NCBI RefSeq assembly: GCF_949628265.1
Contig: NC_088790.1
Coordinates: 18,852,545 to 18,916,544 of the forward strand
Source of the DNA: Cloeon dipterum
Lineage: Eukaryota > Arthropoda > Insecta > Ephemeroptera > Baetidae
Length of the DNA stretch: 64,000 nucleotides
Direction: 5' to 3'
Numbering within the stretch: the stretch's first letter is position 1; each line of letters opens with the position of its first letter. The translations under genes and the position numbers were made by a program. The notes beneath the pieces were generated by a model. That model saw only the letters and a program-made list of their open reading frames with translations, was not told the origin of the DNA and did no database searches. Shown here piece after piece: positions 33,419-48,400 of this stretch.

Positions 33419-35795
33419 TTACACAATGCATCTAGGCTTGAACTGTAGCTCGTACTTTGGGCAGCTCGCAATTATTCCTGGTATCGAAGCTGGGATGTCT
33501 TTGACTGTGGGCGTCGAGATCTTGAATCTTTGAAGAGCGGTGGAAACCAGCATGAAGGTGTAGCTCTTGGCTAATGCGTCACCCAAGCACCTGCGCCGTC
33601 CTAATCCGAACGGTAGAACCCAGTCGTCTGTAACTAGCTCTCCCTTAGCTCCGATGAACCTTTCAGGACGGAAAACCTCAGGATCGCCCCAGTGGACAGG
33701 GTCGTGGTGTAGTGACCACAAATTGATCAATATTGTTGTGTCCTGATGTGGATTAGTAATTTAGATGTTACGATTTCAACTCAATCTTCCAGACCTTAGG
33801 AATAGTGTAGCCCTCGAGTTCAGTCTGTCTTAGAGTCCTCCTTGGGCCGGCAATTGGCACGATTGAACTTAGCCTAGCTGACTCTTGAATCACAGCACAA
33901 GTATACGGGAGCCTGGCTCAAGCAGAGTTAGGAGATAATTATTTAATTACGTTTGATAGTCATTACTTTGATTGATCAGCGAGAGATGGGGGGTGTTGGG
34001 TGCCGACCACGCTGCAGATTTCTGCACAAGCCTTTTCCTGCACTCTGGGATTCAGGGCCAGGTAGAGGAATAAAAAGTCCAGACTTGTGCTGGTAGTTGT
34101 CGAACCAGCAATGAACATGTCCAAAACTACCATTACAAGCTGATCGTCTAAAATTAAAGAGTGAATAAAACTCTGCATTTCCCAATAGTTAAAATTTCAC
34201 CAGAGAATGTCGATCCAGGGTCGTCTTTTCTATTTTCAATTTCCGTCAAGTACGCATCAATCAGATCTCTGGGGTCATCGCTGCAGTGGGTCTTCTTGTG
34301 ACCCTTTATTGTGTCCTATTGGCGGCATTAGGATAAATCTGTTTAAATATTTCTACTAAGTGTATATTTTCCATGAAAAAGTTGTTCAGCTCAGAGTTGA
34401 CCGTCTGCAGCAGAGTGTAACCACTGGCGCCTGGAGCGATGAAACGGACCCACGGAAACTGACTCAGAACTCCTCCAGACATGTCAAAGGACCGGGCCCT
34501 TCGCTGCATTAGGCTGAGCAGGCGGTTCAGAGATTCGTCACCCTCTCCAAAACGAGTGCCCGCAGTCAGAACCCACAAAACAGACATCACGCCATGCGCA
34601 AAGTCCACAGATATTGGATTAGCATTCTGAAAAAAAAATTTTTGCTTTGAGAGCTCCCGTCATTTTGTAACGAGTAATTGTATATCACTGAATTAAACGA
34701 TTGATATACAATTACTCGTTACAATTTAAGTTTATGACAAAAATTTGAACAGGTCGGAAAAGGGTTAAAATAAGTTTCAGTGTTTGGGTATTTCAACCCA
34801 ATATTTTTTGTGATGAAATTCATTTCATAATTTTGAAGTAGAGATGAAATTTATTTCATAGGAAAAATATTAATTTTTTTTTATAAAATTTCGAAATTCG
34901 CACCGTCAACTATATAAGCAAAAATTTAATTCTTATAAGTAATTAAAAAAGTCATACCATTTTTTCGAATTTAGAAACGATCGTAGTGACCTCATCCTTG
35001 ATCATATCTTCCATTGCACTCTTTCCAAGCCCCAAGCTTTTTAAGTGGCGCACCGTAAAGCTTCGTTGCTCTTGCCAGTGAGCTCCATCAGTGCAAGTAA
35101 TGCCTGAAAATAATTAAATGCAAAACCAGTTTGCAATCTCCCAACGCAATGATTGCGAAACCTTTTCTGGTGCCCATGGATCTCATTCTGATGAAAAAAG
35201 TGTCAGGTCGTCCTTCAAATTCCTCCTTGGTGAAAATCTGCTTGACGGCATGGTATCCGTTGACAGCCACAACCAGTTGGCTGCCCAGCCGCAAGCCCAC
35301 GACCGGTGATTTAAACCTTTCAGAGAGCCACAAAAAAACATGGTGTTGGTAACCAAACTTTTTGGTCAGTCTCTTCAGCTGCGGCGCAAAACCGAAAAAA
35401 GGCAACCAATTGGGCCCTGGGCGACAAAAGAACGATAGATTTATTATTATGTAATAAATAAGCATGCTTTAACACTTGGTCTGAATAAATGAAAAAAGTC
35501 TAGTTGTAAATTATTATATAATATATGTTATTATGTATTAATTTGTATTTTTATCTCATGAAATAGGGCGCACTGGATTCGCAGAAATTGATCGAGTTTT
35601 AATTATAAATAGCACTGAAATCAACAAGGATCAAGTTTTTCTTATTCATTTACCACTAAAGAATGCAATAAACTAAGTAAAATAAATGTTATCAAGAAAC
35701 TTTTGATGCTAACCTGGAGGGAAATTTTTTGGTTTGAGAGGCTCACACAAGATAAGAAGCAGCACGGCAATTACGATGAGGAAGAATGTGAGCAT
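33419..35795 (-). CDS. Cytochrome P450 (CYP2-clan type)
   Basis: Haem-thiolate monooxygenase of the endoplasmic reticulum. Eight exons on the minus strand (35714-35795, 35162-35416, 34958-35103, 34357-34626, 34201-34315, 33967-34147, 33795-33912, 33419-33742) give 496 residues. The first ATG is at 35795 and starts a membrane anchor (MLTFFLIVIAVLLLILC) followed by the Pro-rich hinge 'FPPGPNWLPFFG'. C-helix 'WQEQR', I-helix 'AGSTTTS', K-helix ExxR 'ESAR', 'FRPERF' and the haem loop 'PFGLGRRRCLG' (Cys ~441) are all intact. The 'PPGP...LPFFG' start and 'FDMSGG...FPWVRFIAP' region suggest the CYP2 clan, with relatives such as CYP15 or CYP305 likely; the subfamily is not assignable by eye. The intron 34316-34356 is only 41 nt. 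Intron 34627-34957 holds a 23-bp perfect inverted repeat. Confidence 0.95.
34665..34724. repeat. 23-bp perfect inverted repeat (stem-loop) in a P450 intron
   Basis: Positions 34665-34687 and 34702-34724 are perfect reverse complements separated by 14 nt. The stem is AT-rich (begins ttgtaacgagtaattg). No flanking duplication or further similarity was noticed, and I saw no second copy in the window. It may be a hairpin, a tiny MITE remnant or a local rearrangement product. Confidence 0.9.
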
Positions 35796-36320
35796 GGTGT
35801 AAGAAATTCCAGCTACAGCCGCTGTTAGGAGAATGCCTGGTGCCGGCCAGCTGAAAAGCTTCGTTACTGTGAAATAATGGGCGGAGATCAACCTTTAGCC
35901 TTAATTGAGTAATTCGGGAAGCGGCGTCTGATTGGCTGAATGAAATGGTTTTTTATATGTAACTTTGCTGTAACAGTTTGCCTTGCGCAGACCTTGAGAT
36001 AGGGCAGTACCCTCGTGGATCAATCGAATTGACCGCTTATCTTCCAATAGAACCCCATTCTAGGACTAGGATTAATGAAAATACCATTTCTTTCAATTTT
36101 TATTTCTTGTTCAGTTTTATTTTTGTTCCTATTTCTGAATACTGGAATGACACTCTAATAAATTAACCACTGGAATGCCATTGCAATGAGAAATTCCGCA
36201 AAATGCTGACTGGAATGGTGGCAAAATCTCTATGGTTGCTCTCTAGGTGGCGGTGAGCATGTTTCTTTCCTCCTTATGAATGTAGATGTCGACGAGTATC
36301 GGCAAGAGAGTCGCGAGCGC
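35796..36320. other. Spacer between P450 start and ADP/ATP translocase stop
   Basis: About 0.5 kb containing the P450 upstream region and the 3' UTR of the translocase, both genes on the minus strand. No other coding signal was found. Confidence 0.45.
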
Positions 36321-38443
<2,123 letters not shown>

Positions 38444-39496
38444 TTTCGTTCACGTCTTCTCCGGCCGGCTGAGAGAATCAAAAGGGCAAATTAGGAGACA
38501 CTCTATTCGATCGTGTAATATCTCGCTGGCCAATCACCACGCTCTATTCCAGTAGTGACGTCAATAGCTCTGCAAGTTCAAGGTAACAGCGCAGTCTGAC
38601 GGACTTCATTGGAAGCAAGCAGGCAATTTAAGTTCTTTTGCCGCGAAGAGGAAAGCTGGAGGGGTGTGGGGGGCATTGGCAATGCGGAGAACGTTTGATA
38701 AATCGTGTTACGCGTTTTTCCTTTGTGATGCGCATAATTATATGTACTTATTGCGTGGAAGTCGAGGACTCCAATCTACTCACGCCAGTGGTCAGAAATA
38801 CCAAAAAGAGCTCAACCTGGAAACTAAGAAAGAGGAAAAGGAGGTATTATTTAGAGTATTTAAAGATTAACACTTTGTAAATTGTGATGATTTCTTGTTT
38901 CGTTATGTAAGCATGCCCAAAGCAAGGGAACTGACACCGTATCACAGAAGGAATAAAATCCTCTTAGAATATTGAATAATACAGTTTATATGCTGTGACT
39001 TGCAGCTTATATACGTTCTTAACTACAAATATAAAGGAGGAATTTTTAAAGCAACGAGGAATAAGTCCGTTTTAATTATAAAAATATTAATAGCTAAAAT
39101 ATTTTTGCTCATCTTAAAAAATCTTTAAAATTTTACCTTAAATCATAATAATATAAATAATATGAGACATGAAACATGAATACTTTATTATTCAAAAGGG
39201 GAGTTTTGTATGTGATATGCTGCGTGCTCCTGATGTTCGACAATGTTTGACAAGTTTAGTGAAGCAGAAGAATTCGTTCGCCGTTCTGGCTGTTTAAATA
39301 TTCTACTTTGCACGTCACCTGTTGCTGACAACTTTCGTGTTATGACAAAATCGAACGGACGCGGTCTTTTGATTAGTCGAGAATAATATGGCACGGGCTC
39401 GAATTCCTCTCTCTGATTAGCACACATTGACACACGACAATTGTCAAATTTAAGTTTCCCAGCTGCAAATTTTCTGAAATTGATTAAGGTGAAGCC
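38444..39496. promoter_or_regulatory. Divergent intergenic region, translocase / chemoreceptor
   Basis: Holds the translocase promoter side (38444-38660, GC-richer) and an AT-rich stretch before the receptor ATG at 39497. No extra gene is supported. ORFs at 38638-38880 lack splice partners or family features. Confidence 0.35.
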
Positions 39497-41431
39497 ATGG
39501 CATGTGCAATCGAGCAAGGAAGGGGAATAAAGAAGTCAGATGTTAGCTCAAAACGCTGTTGCTCTCCAAGCTATATTTCTGCAGTTGACATCCTGAGCAG
39601 CAGTGAGGTAATATCTCATGTTTATTTGAAAAATATAAATATTGATTGAAAGTAATCCAAACTAAAATTGCAAGATCGTCGAAGTGTCTGCTACTTCTAA
39701 CGAGGAGAACGTCGCGGTGGCCCTGAACTACTGCAAGTCTCGAGTGGTGGTGCCTTATTTGAAACTGCTGGCTGCCGTCGGCCTGCGACCTTTGGCCTGC
39801 GGCACCAACCGACCCACCTGGTGCATCACCTCCCTCGGTTTGGTCTTACTGGCCTTGATGCTTGCTCTTCTCCTCACTGGATACACTCTTCAGTTCTTAT
39901 CCTGCTTCAGGTTATTAAAAAAATATGCAAACTAAAGATAAGCGTTTTATCGTAATTGTCAAATTATTTTAAGGCGCGATCTCGGACCATTGAGGGAGAA
40001 AAATAGGAACGAAACCAACGACTGGGTAGACTTTTGTCCGATGTCCCAAATGATTTTCAGTTTCGCCATTCCCAGCTTCCTCCACCTGTGCACCTACCTG
40101 TACATGCTATGCATGTTTAGAGTGAGAGAAGTGGAAAAACTTCCTCACCTTATGGAAAGGGTGAGCAACATCGCAACCTTTTCCAGTCTATTATTTGCGT
40201 CAAAATCCGCGAGGTCTACAGGTTTTCGTCGTTTCGAGCCCTCCAGGCAACCAAATGCAGCTGAAGAAGCTGACCACCTCGCTGTGGCTCTTGCTGGCGA
40301 TCGCGTTCACCTGGCTGGTCATGTCGATGGTCACCTTTTCCCTCGCCCTGTGGCTCGAACCGCCCAACTTCCACTGGATCCCCATTGAGCGTCCCGTCGC
40401 GATGCGATTGCTTCTGGCCTCAGGGACAATTGTGCAGGACGCCGTGCAATCCATTCTGGTCTCAGGGTACTGCCTGCAGGCGCACCTACTTACGCTGTTC
40501 GCTGCTGCTCTCAGGCAACGCATCCTCAAGCGCAACATATCACTTCTTGATTGGATGAGGGTAATTTTTACTATAGCTAATAACTTAATAATACTGTGAA
40601 TAATCGCATATAAATGAATTTTTTAGATTTAATAGGCAATTTTGACTTATAAAAACATTTAGGCTTAAATCCAGCATTTGAATGGTGGCATGCTAATAAA
40701 TTAATTTTAATAATTATTTCTTAATTTAAAAAAATGCAGTCATTGTTCAAATGTTCTCTTCCTTTAAAATATTTCTGGTGGTGTTTTTATGCCGTGAGTG
40801 AAAATCCTGAACCAATTCAAATTTAAAGGAGGTTCGAGAATTCCTGGAATTGTTGAGGCATCTGAACAACTGTCTTGCTCCTGCGGTTTGCGTTCTGGCG
40901 CTTCTGAGTTCTTCATGGGCACTTTCAGGCTTTATCACGATCATCCGTAGACCTGAGTACTCGTCCCGGCTTTTTGTGGCTGCACTGCTCGTCCTGCTTT
41001 GGGCCACCCTGGCAACCGCGCCATTTTTCATGGTATGATGATTATTCTACGAAAATTTTAAATTATTTCCCAGCTTTTGTTACTATATATATGAGAAAAA
41101 AGCATTTAAAAATAAATTAGACTGATTTTCAATTCATGTGTGCGGTTATGAGAATTTTTTCTAATGTAATTAACTTTTAAATAAATTATTTTTTAAGGCG
41201 ACAAGGCTGAGCAAAAATTGCAGCGCACTGCGCGACGTTGGCCACGAGATTCGAGCAAAACCCTTCCTCTACATGGATTCAAGCACAGAAGAACTCGACT
41301 CGCTATTGCTGTTCTCGAGCACCCTTAGGCTCAAGCCCAGATTGTTTGGAACACCTGTATCTGGGCAATATTTCTGCGTTTTCATAGCGCTTATTGCCCT
41401 CGCCACACTCGTTGTGGGTCAACTCACTTGA
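39497..41431 (+). CDS. Seven-transmembrane chemoreceptor, gustatory-receptor-like
   Basis: Six exons (39497-39607, 39675-39910, 39974-40160, 40222-40560, 40829-41032, 41198-41431) give 436 residues, the usual size of insect gustatory receptors. Seven hydrophobic segments can be counted, for example 'ITSLGLVLLALMLALLLTGY', 'LWLLLAIAFTWLVMSMV' and the last 'FCVFIALIALATLVVGQL'. A cytosolic N-terminus is expected for the family. The terminal segment resembles the TYhhhhhQF signature only loosely: the Gln is kept, but Thr-Tyr reads Ala-Thr. The three C-terminal introns flank the last two membrane segments, as in many GR genes, with all three in phase 0. Family assignment is inferred from length, topology and gene structure; ligand unknown. 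Another 7TM receptor family cannot be excluded. Confidence 0.7.
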
Positions 41432-42495
41432 AGTTTACGGTAATTTTCTATTAAAGTAGGGGTTGCATTCATAAGTTCACAGCAGTTGGCTTGGCACGAT
41501 TTGGCCGCAAAAGCTGTAGCAATTTTTGTCATAAAAAATATGTGTCATACTTTATTTTTCTAAATGTTAAGCATAAAATTAGCTGAAATTTACTTTATTC
41601 ATCTAGAATGAATTGATTGATGTATATAAGCTCTGGAATGCCAATCAACCAGAGTGTGTTTAGATGAGTAAAAATATTTTTCCAGATAATTTTATGGTAT
41701 GCTATTTTTGCTACAATCTACAATTTAAATCAGTTTTGGTTATTTTTCTAAGTGTGAAAAGTTTTATCATATTCACAAATATCATCAATAGCTAAGTAAA
41801 AATACAGCTAAATAAATTTCTTGGGAGAAATAGTTATGATTGAAATACAATTTTTAATATATTGCAACATTCTTATTTTCATATCTCATAGTATTTCTTA
41901 CAATTACTATAGTTAGTACAATTTTGTAGCAGACCCTTTGAAACTGTCTTCTTCAACTGATAATTCAAAGTATTAATTAGGTCCAGACTTACAAATAATA
42001 TTGGAAGTGGTTTAATTAGCTCATATATGCTGATTAGCTAAATTTTTGCGTTCACTCAAGGATCTTTGCGTTAGACAATGCAGCATTATTATTATATTTT
42101 ACAACTAAAAGATACACTCTAATGTGATGATCTTTGCAACGTTAGCATCGCATTATGTTTACAAATTTACTTAAAACTCAAATAGGCATTTTTGCGAATA
42201 AGTTAAAAATGAAGTGTCCTCGCGCGTGAGATAAAATGAGACACAGTCACATACTTAGTACAACTTCAGCTAATGAAACTTGTTGACACGAAAATAACAC
42301 CAGACGTCAAGTTTTCCAAGAATATAAATACATATATAATAAGCATACTGATGCGAAATATTGAAATCTCACTTGTCACAAACACTGTCCTGCTCTCGTT
42401 CTTGTCAAAATACTAAATATTATCTTCTCGGCTAGTCAAGCGCCTTCATAAATCTTGGCAAATGCAATTAATTTCAAATGGGATGGCATACAAAC
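41432..42495. other. Convergent 3' region between chemoreceptor and SMOC-like gene
   Basis: About 1.1 kb of strongly AT-rich sequence between convergent stops. No coding ORF, RNA gene or element recognised. Confidence 0.5.
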
Positions 42496-45400
42496 TCAAT
42501 CGTAAACCAGTAGAGCGTCAAGCGGATTCGGCCCTCTTCGGTTGGCGTTTGGCTTGCCAATAAAAATGTCGTCTGTAAAATTTTAGATAGGACGTTAAAT
42601 AATAGTTAAAGTTTACAACAAATCAGGATAAATAGAAAAAAGATTAATGATCAACGAAAACGCCTATACCTTTCTTGTTTTAAAATATATTTATCCAATA
42701 TGGTTTGGAGTTTGGAATTTCATTTTTACACAATTTCGTTTAACTCTAGAAAAGCCTGATTATTTATCCCTTTTTAATTTTCGTAGTATCATTTTATAAT
42801 ACAAAAATTTAACTAAATAAACAATGTTATTATTACCGTTATTGCCAAAAGTGGCTGGTGCTTTCTTTACTGTCAAGCAAGCCTCCCACTCGGTGCGAGA
42901 CACTCTGCTATTCTTGTCTGTATCACAATAGCGAAGGAACCTCCTGCCGCACTGCTTGTCAACCTGGGATTCGTCCACGATCTTGCGGAACTCCTTCCAC
43001 TCCTTCTTGTCCAAAGCGTGGTCCTTGTTCTTGTCTAGAGAGTCAAAGAATGAGGCGGACACCAGCTTCTCGTACTTGGCCCTGTCACCATTTTTGTCGG
43101 TGCTGCGATGGAAAAATTAAATTAGAAAAGCTAAGCAATAGAAATCTAATATCTTAGGGAGCAATAACATATATAAAAAATATTTTTTTCAACCTGCTCC
43201 AGCTGGAATATTCGATTTTATTGTTCATCAGCTCTTTCAAGTTTTTGATGAATCGTTTTTTCTTTTCCTCGTTGCACTTGTCCATGAAGCTAGGGGATTT
43301 GATGGAAGAACTCGATTGCCGCGACTCGCATTGTGGCTCACTGTTAAGAACGATTGAGCCAGGTTGCATTTTTCCGTCTTCCTCGTCCACGCAGAAACAG
43401 TAGCCTGTGAAATATATTTCACATTATTTCTATTAGTCATTACTTTTTAGGACAAGATAAATTATAATTAATCTCCTATGAGTAAAAAGGTAGAGATAAA
43501 ACCCACATTTTCATCATAAAACTTGAATAAGTAACACAAATAAAAATAATACTTAGTTAAAAGCAATTTTGTAAATGCACTTGAGTACGTAATGGGCAGA
43601 AAAATAATTGTAATTTTCAACTGATACATTCACCTGTGCTTGGGTAGCACTGCTTCCGCAGGTACTTTCCGTCTTCCGTGCAATTTGGCACGTATAAATT
43701 TTTTGTGTCCTGATCTTGAGCACTCCTCCTTTCAAAGAAGCAGCCTTTACCTACAAATCAAATTGATAATTGATAACATAAACCTCGCCAAGATCAATTA
43801 AATACAAAACCTACCCTCTGGAGGTTCCTCGGAGCTGTCACCATCGCTACTACCTACGCCGGGTCCTTCCTCCTCGACGATTGGGATGTCTAGAATAGTT
43901 CCTGCAATAGTTTTGATTAAAGTAACGTAATTTCTCGAAAACGATGTGTTAGCAAAATTTTCCACTTCAAACGCATGCATTCAAACTGCGAAGCTGGCTT
44001 GAGAAAATATAACTGAAGCGCTTGACTGATAAAAGTTGTTTGAAGATGCTCCCTTTGTTGATAAAATATACGTATTTGTCGGATTTTCCTCTCAAGGGCT
44101 TCAAAGAGCAATGCGCTTAATTGCGACTGCACGCGGAAACACACGCATATTATTATTCTGGGTAGTGCTCGTAACATAACTAATAGCTAATTGTTGTAAC
44201 ATCAGCAAAGTGTATACATATCAATATCAAGAGACGGGCAGCAGAGAAAGCAGCTTTAGCGATTGTCTCTGTCTGCGAGCCAAACGAATGTGAACTAGCT
44301 TTTCACATAGTGTACATGTACACCAGACGCAGGGTCATTACAGCGGTGCGCACGAGGGGCGTGAAAAATTGAAAAGTGGCCGATTCAATTTTCAAAAGCG
44401 ACTTTCGTCCAGCAAAGTGCGTGTTACCCGGTTGAAAAAGGCAGAAAAGCCGTTCTACTCGCGCCGGGCACGAGGGAGGCGGCGTCGCCGGCGTTGAAGA
44501 AAGTTTCTTGGCCGGTGAGCCGCGAGTCTATTTTCCACGTCCCCGTAACCGCACACGCTATGTGGGATTTGAGCAGACATTTGACCCCGTATCAACAGTG
44601 CGAATATAAACGTCGGCGCCTGCCATCAGGCCATTACCCACTTGGCGCCATGCGAATAGGCAGCGAATAAACCACTTGATAAACAAATGCACGAGAGAGC
44701 GAGAGAGAGAGAGAGTCCAATTCAGTCAGAAATAAGACGCGGCGAGATCTCTTTCAAAGCAGCCAGCGCCGGGCCAATCTAGAAAATCTGCTCTCTGCGT
44801 GTTTAATGCTAGCGACTCTTGTTTTCCAAATTGCTCCGCAAATGCTATTTTATTGGCGCCATCAGCATAATTCAGGCGATGTCATGGTCGACACAACAAA
44901 GTTAATAATGGACACGGCTTGAGAGTAATATAGAAAGTCTCCGCGTCATTGCTATTCTGCATCTTGCTTCGAATTAAGCAAAATTTTACGTTACAACAGA
45001 AAGTTATTAGGCCGGCAAAGAAAAAATCATGCAAGGTTATTTAGTAATTTTCTAAATGCACATTTCAAAAGCGGTTTTGCAAAGAAATTGCGAAACTTAA
45101 AGGAGCAATTATTTTACTGACATGCTACTATAATTGAGCATCTTTTGCATACAAAAGAATAATTGAGAATGATTTAAATCATTAGAAAAATGTTAATTTT
45201 TGTTTCATATACACTAACGGACATCACCACAAACCAAACACTTAATCAAGGCAATATGGTTGCAGTAAATATAGTACGTGTACGATACGAAATTCCTTGA
45301 GATTCACTTCAGATTAATTCTAAACTGTGATAGTATTTACTCTAAGATGGTCTTTGATTATTTTGAACCATCGAAATCAGCCCTTTTACCACAAGTACCA

Positions 45401-48400
45401 AAAGCCCCTTGAAATAATATATTGTCTCTAGTCATTATTTATAATTAAAAATTAATTGTTGATTTTAGCTATTTGTAATGCATTTTTTAAACAATTAAAT
45501 ATTTTAATTAAATAATTGCTACTTTAGGAGCCTTTAAGAAAATTAAACATATATTTTTTAAACATGATATGAAAATTTGTAATTTTATCCTACAATTCAA
45601 TTTAAATCAAATTATGGCGCAATACCCCTTAAAAATCGAACTAAAAGAAGGTTACAAATATTTAATATCATTCTAGAGAAAAGAATATTCCCTCAAAAGC
45701 ACCCTAATAATTTTTAGCTTTAAAAAACTTCCGCATTCCATACCCTCCAAGGTTTATGAGGACAAATTTAAGTCAAAAGATCCATGCAGAAGTGGTTGAG
45801 ACTACTTTTAGGGAGTAGAAGAAAGCGAGAGCGCGGGGGTGGCTTACCCTTGCGCGCTTCAGGCAAGCCACTTTGGCCGAAATTCGGCGGTGGTAGTAAC
45901 GATTGCATTGAACCCTCATCAGCGGTGTCATGATGCAACGCACCCGTTGATGAGTTGAGCATTTTAAACAGATGCAATGGAATGAAAGAAGAATCTAGAG
46001 AGACCAAGCACCAGGGCTGTGCAATTAATAATCATTCATTTTTCCACATGGGTCAGTGCTGCAGTCAACTAATCTTTGGATTAAGCACAATAGAGAACTG
46101 TAGATTGTTTTCGTGAAATCTAATTTGAAATTGAAGAGGAAGAAATAACAATGATAAAAGAGCCATGACTCATAAATAGCAGATTCAAAACTATTTTGTG
46201 CATGGCCCTATTAAGCACCGTTTTTACACGTGTGTGCGCAACACTTTATGGAAAAGAAAATGCGGAAAAGGAGGACTTACTGTGCGTGTCAAAGCCAAGG
46301 CAGCCGAGCCACTCGTCCTTGGTGATCTTGGTGTCCTTGTTGAGGTCGCAGCGCTGCATGAATGAGTGCGAGCACCTCCGAGGCATCACGTTTAGCCGTG
46401 CAAATTTCCTCAGGGTGCGATATTCTTTCTTTTCCAGCACACGGTCTTTGTTCTGGTCAAGCATGTTGAACTTATGCTCCAGGATCCGCCGCTGTACCTC
46501 AGGATCTTTTATCTCCTCCATTATGATTTCGCCAAAGTTTCCTTCGAAAAAAAAAATGTTAATTTAAATCATTTGTAGTTTGAATCACGATTAAAGGTTA
46601 ATAAAATTGGTCGTCTCAAGAAATCATCTCGTGTTTTGAAAATACCTTGACTGGTTTTACAATACATAAACTTATGACGAATCAATTTAATTTTAATGTT
46701 TGATAATCGCATATGATTTATGGTACCTATTTTTCAGTGGAAAACTTAACAATTCCTCAAAAAAGGCAAAACGAAAATACTCAAAATGAAAGCCATGATT
46801 TAAAAAGATTGACCTAATTTCTGCGTCCTTTATAACTATAAAAAAACATGACCAATCAAATAAGTATAATAAAACACATTAAAAGTGTTTTTAGTGTAAA
46901 AAGATTACCTCTTAACGAATCGGAATTTTACATTCAATTCACGCAAACCATTTGACAAAGATTTATTTAGCTCCAATATTTACCAGGCCTGTGTGTAATG
47001 TTCTGGCGTCGCATGTCCACGATGAGCGAATTGAGCAGGTTTTTGTTGAAGGTGATTCTGTCCATGCTTTCGCACGCTGCAGAGGCAAGAAGCAACAAAC
47101 ACACTCAGATCAGAAGAATGAAGGAAAAGAAAAGAAACGCAAATGGAGCGTCAGACGACGGACGCTTTGTTTGTTTTCGCGCCGCACGCGCTCCAGAATA
47201 AAGAGATGCGTCGCTTTTCGTGGAAAAACTGCGCGTGAACTAGCTCATCGGTGGTGACAGAAAAACGAAAGTGATGGAAACTGACCTTTCTTTGGCTTCG
47301 GTCTGTTTGAGATTTCACCGAAGGGCAATTTACTACCGGTCTTGGCGTTCGGCCGCTGTGACGCTTTCCGCATATGCGACTGGTTGCCGTTTGACGAGCC
47401 TGACTTCTTTGTCTTTGGTGCAGCGGCAACTGTAAAAATAAATTCCAAAATGCGCATTAGCTAACTCCACAGATGATAAAAGCTAAAATCGGCGTTTTTA
47501 GTTACAGATTAGCAGCGTAGATGCAGGAAATTGCTCTAAAAAAGGGTTCGTGACTTTGGTTTCAGCCGCCCGTTTAGAACTGCTGAACCAGACCACACTT
47601 TTCTAGCTATGTTACAGATAAAGGAGACGGTTGAAAAATTATTGAAAGAAAAAGGTTAAAATGTAAGCGATTTTTATATGAAAATTCAGTTCTTTTTTAG
47701 AAGTTTATTGCAGGGGTCAGTAACTACCCCTGCATCAAAAATTCAGCATAATATTCAAAATGAAAAAGGCAAAAATAGGACTGTATTATACAGAGTTAAG
47801 AAAACGTTAGACTGAGTTTTGTGTTTGATAATGCACAGTAAATCACATATAAATTCGGTGACAAATTGCGCAAATTGTTCCACAAACGGTTGCGCATGGC
47901 TTCGAAGCACTTAACATTGAGGCCAGGAGTCGCATACAGGGTTGCAATTAATAATAACATTCGGGCTAATGCTCTTCCTTCAATTAATTTAATTAAAATA
48001 AAGCCACAACCATTCGACGACCTACATCAAACAATTTCATCTGTAAGAATGGTAAGAGATTTTTTTCTAAAAATCTAGCTACATTCAAGCTTTTTTGCAA
48101 AACTTTAAGACGAACACATGCCATCGATTTCTATCCTATGCTGATGGTTTTCAGGCAATAAATTACACACAAAAAATATTATGGTTTGAAAATGATAATA
48201 AACAGAAAAACAAGAAAATCATATTTATGCAACACCTGCTCTTAAAAAATATAAATAAATATCGGCATTTGCGGTACCTCATCAACAAATAATATTTCTA
48301 CAGTATCGAAACATGCATTCATGTATTAGTTATTATTTTCATTAATAAAAGCTTTGCTCAAAATTTATTTAAACCCGCTCACTCAAAATTCGACATGCAC

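Noticed and set aside
35796-35891. N-terminal extension of the P450 by 32 codons
   Set aside because: The extended frame begins with TTG, not ATG; the first ATG at 35795 gives the usual membrane anchor.
44310-44323. 14-bp perfect palindrome gtgtacatgtacac
   Set aside because: Short alternating-base palindromes are common by chance in 64 kb; nothing else marks the site.
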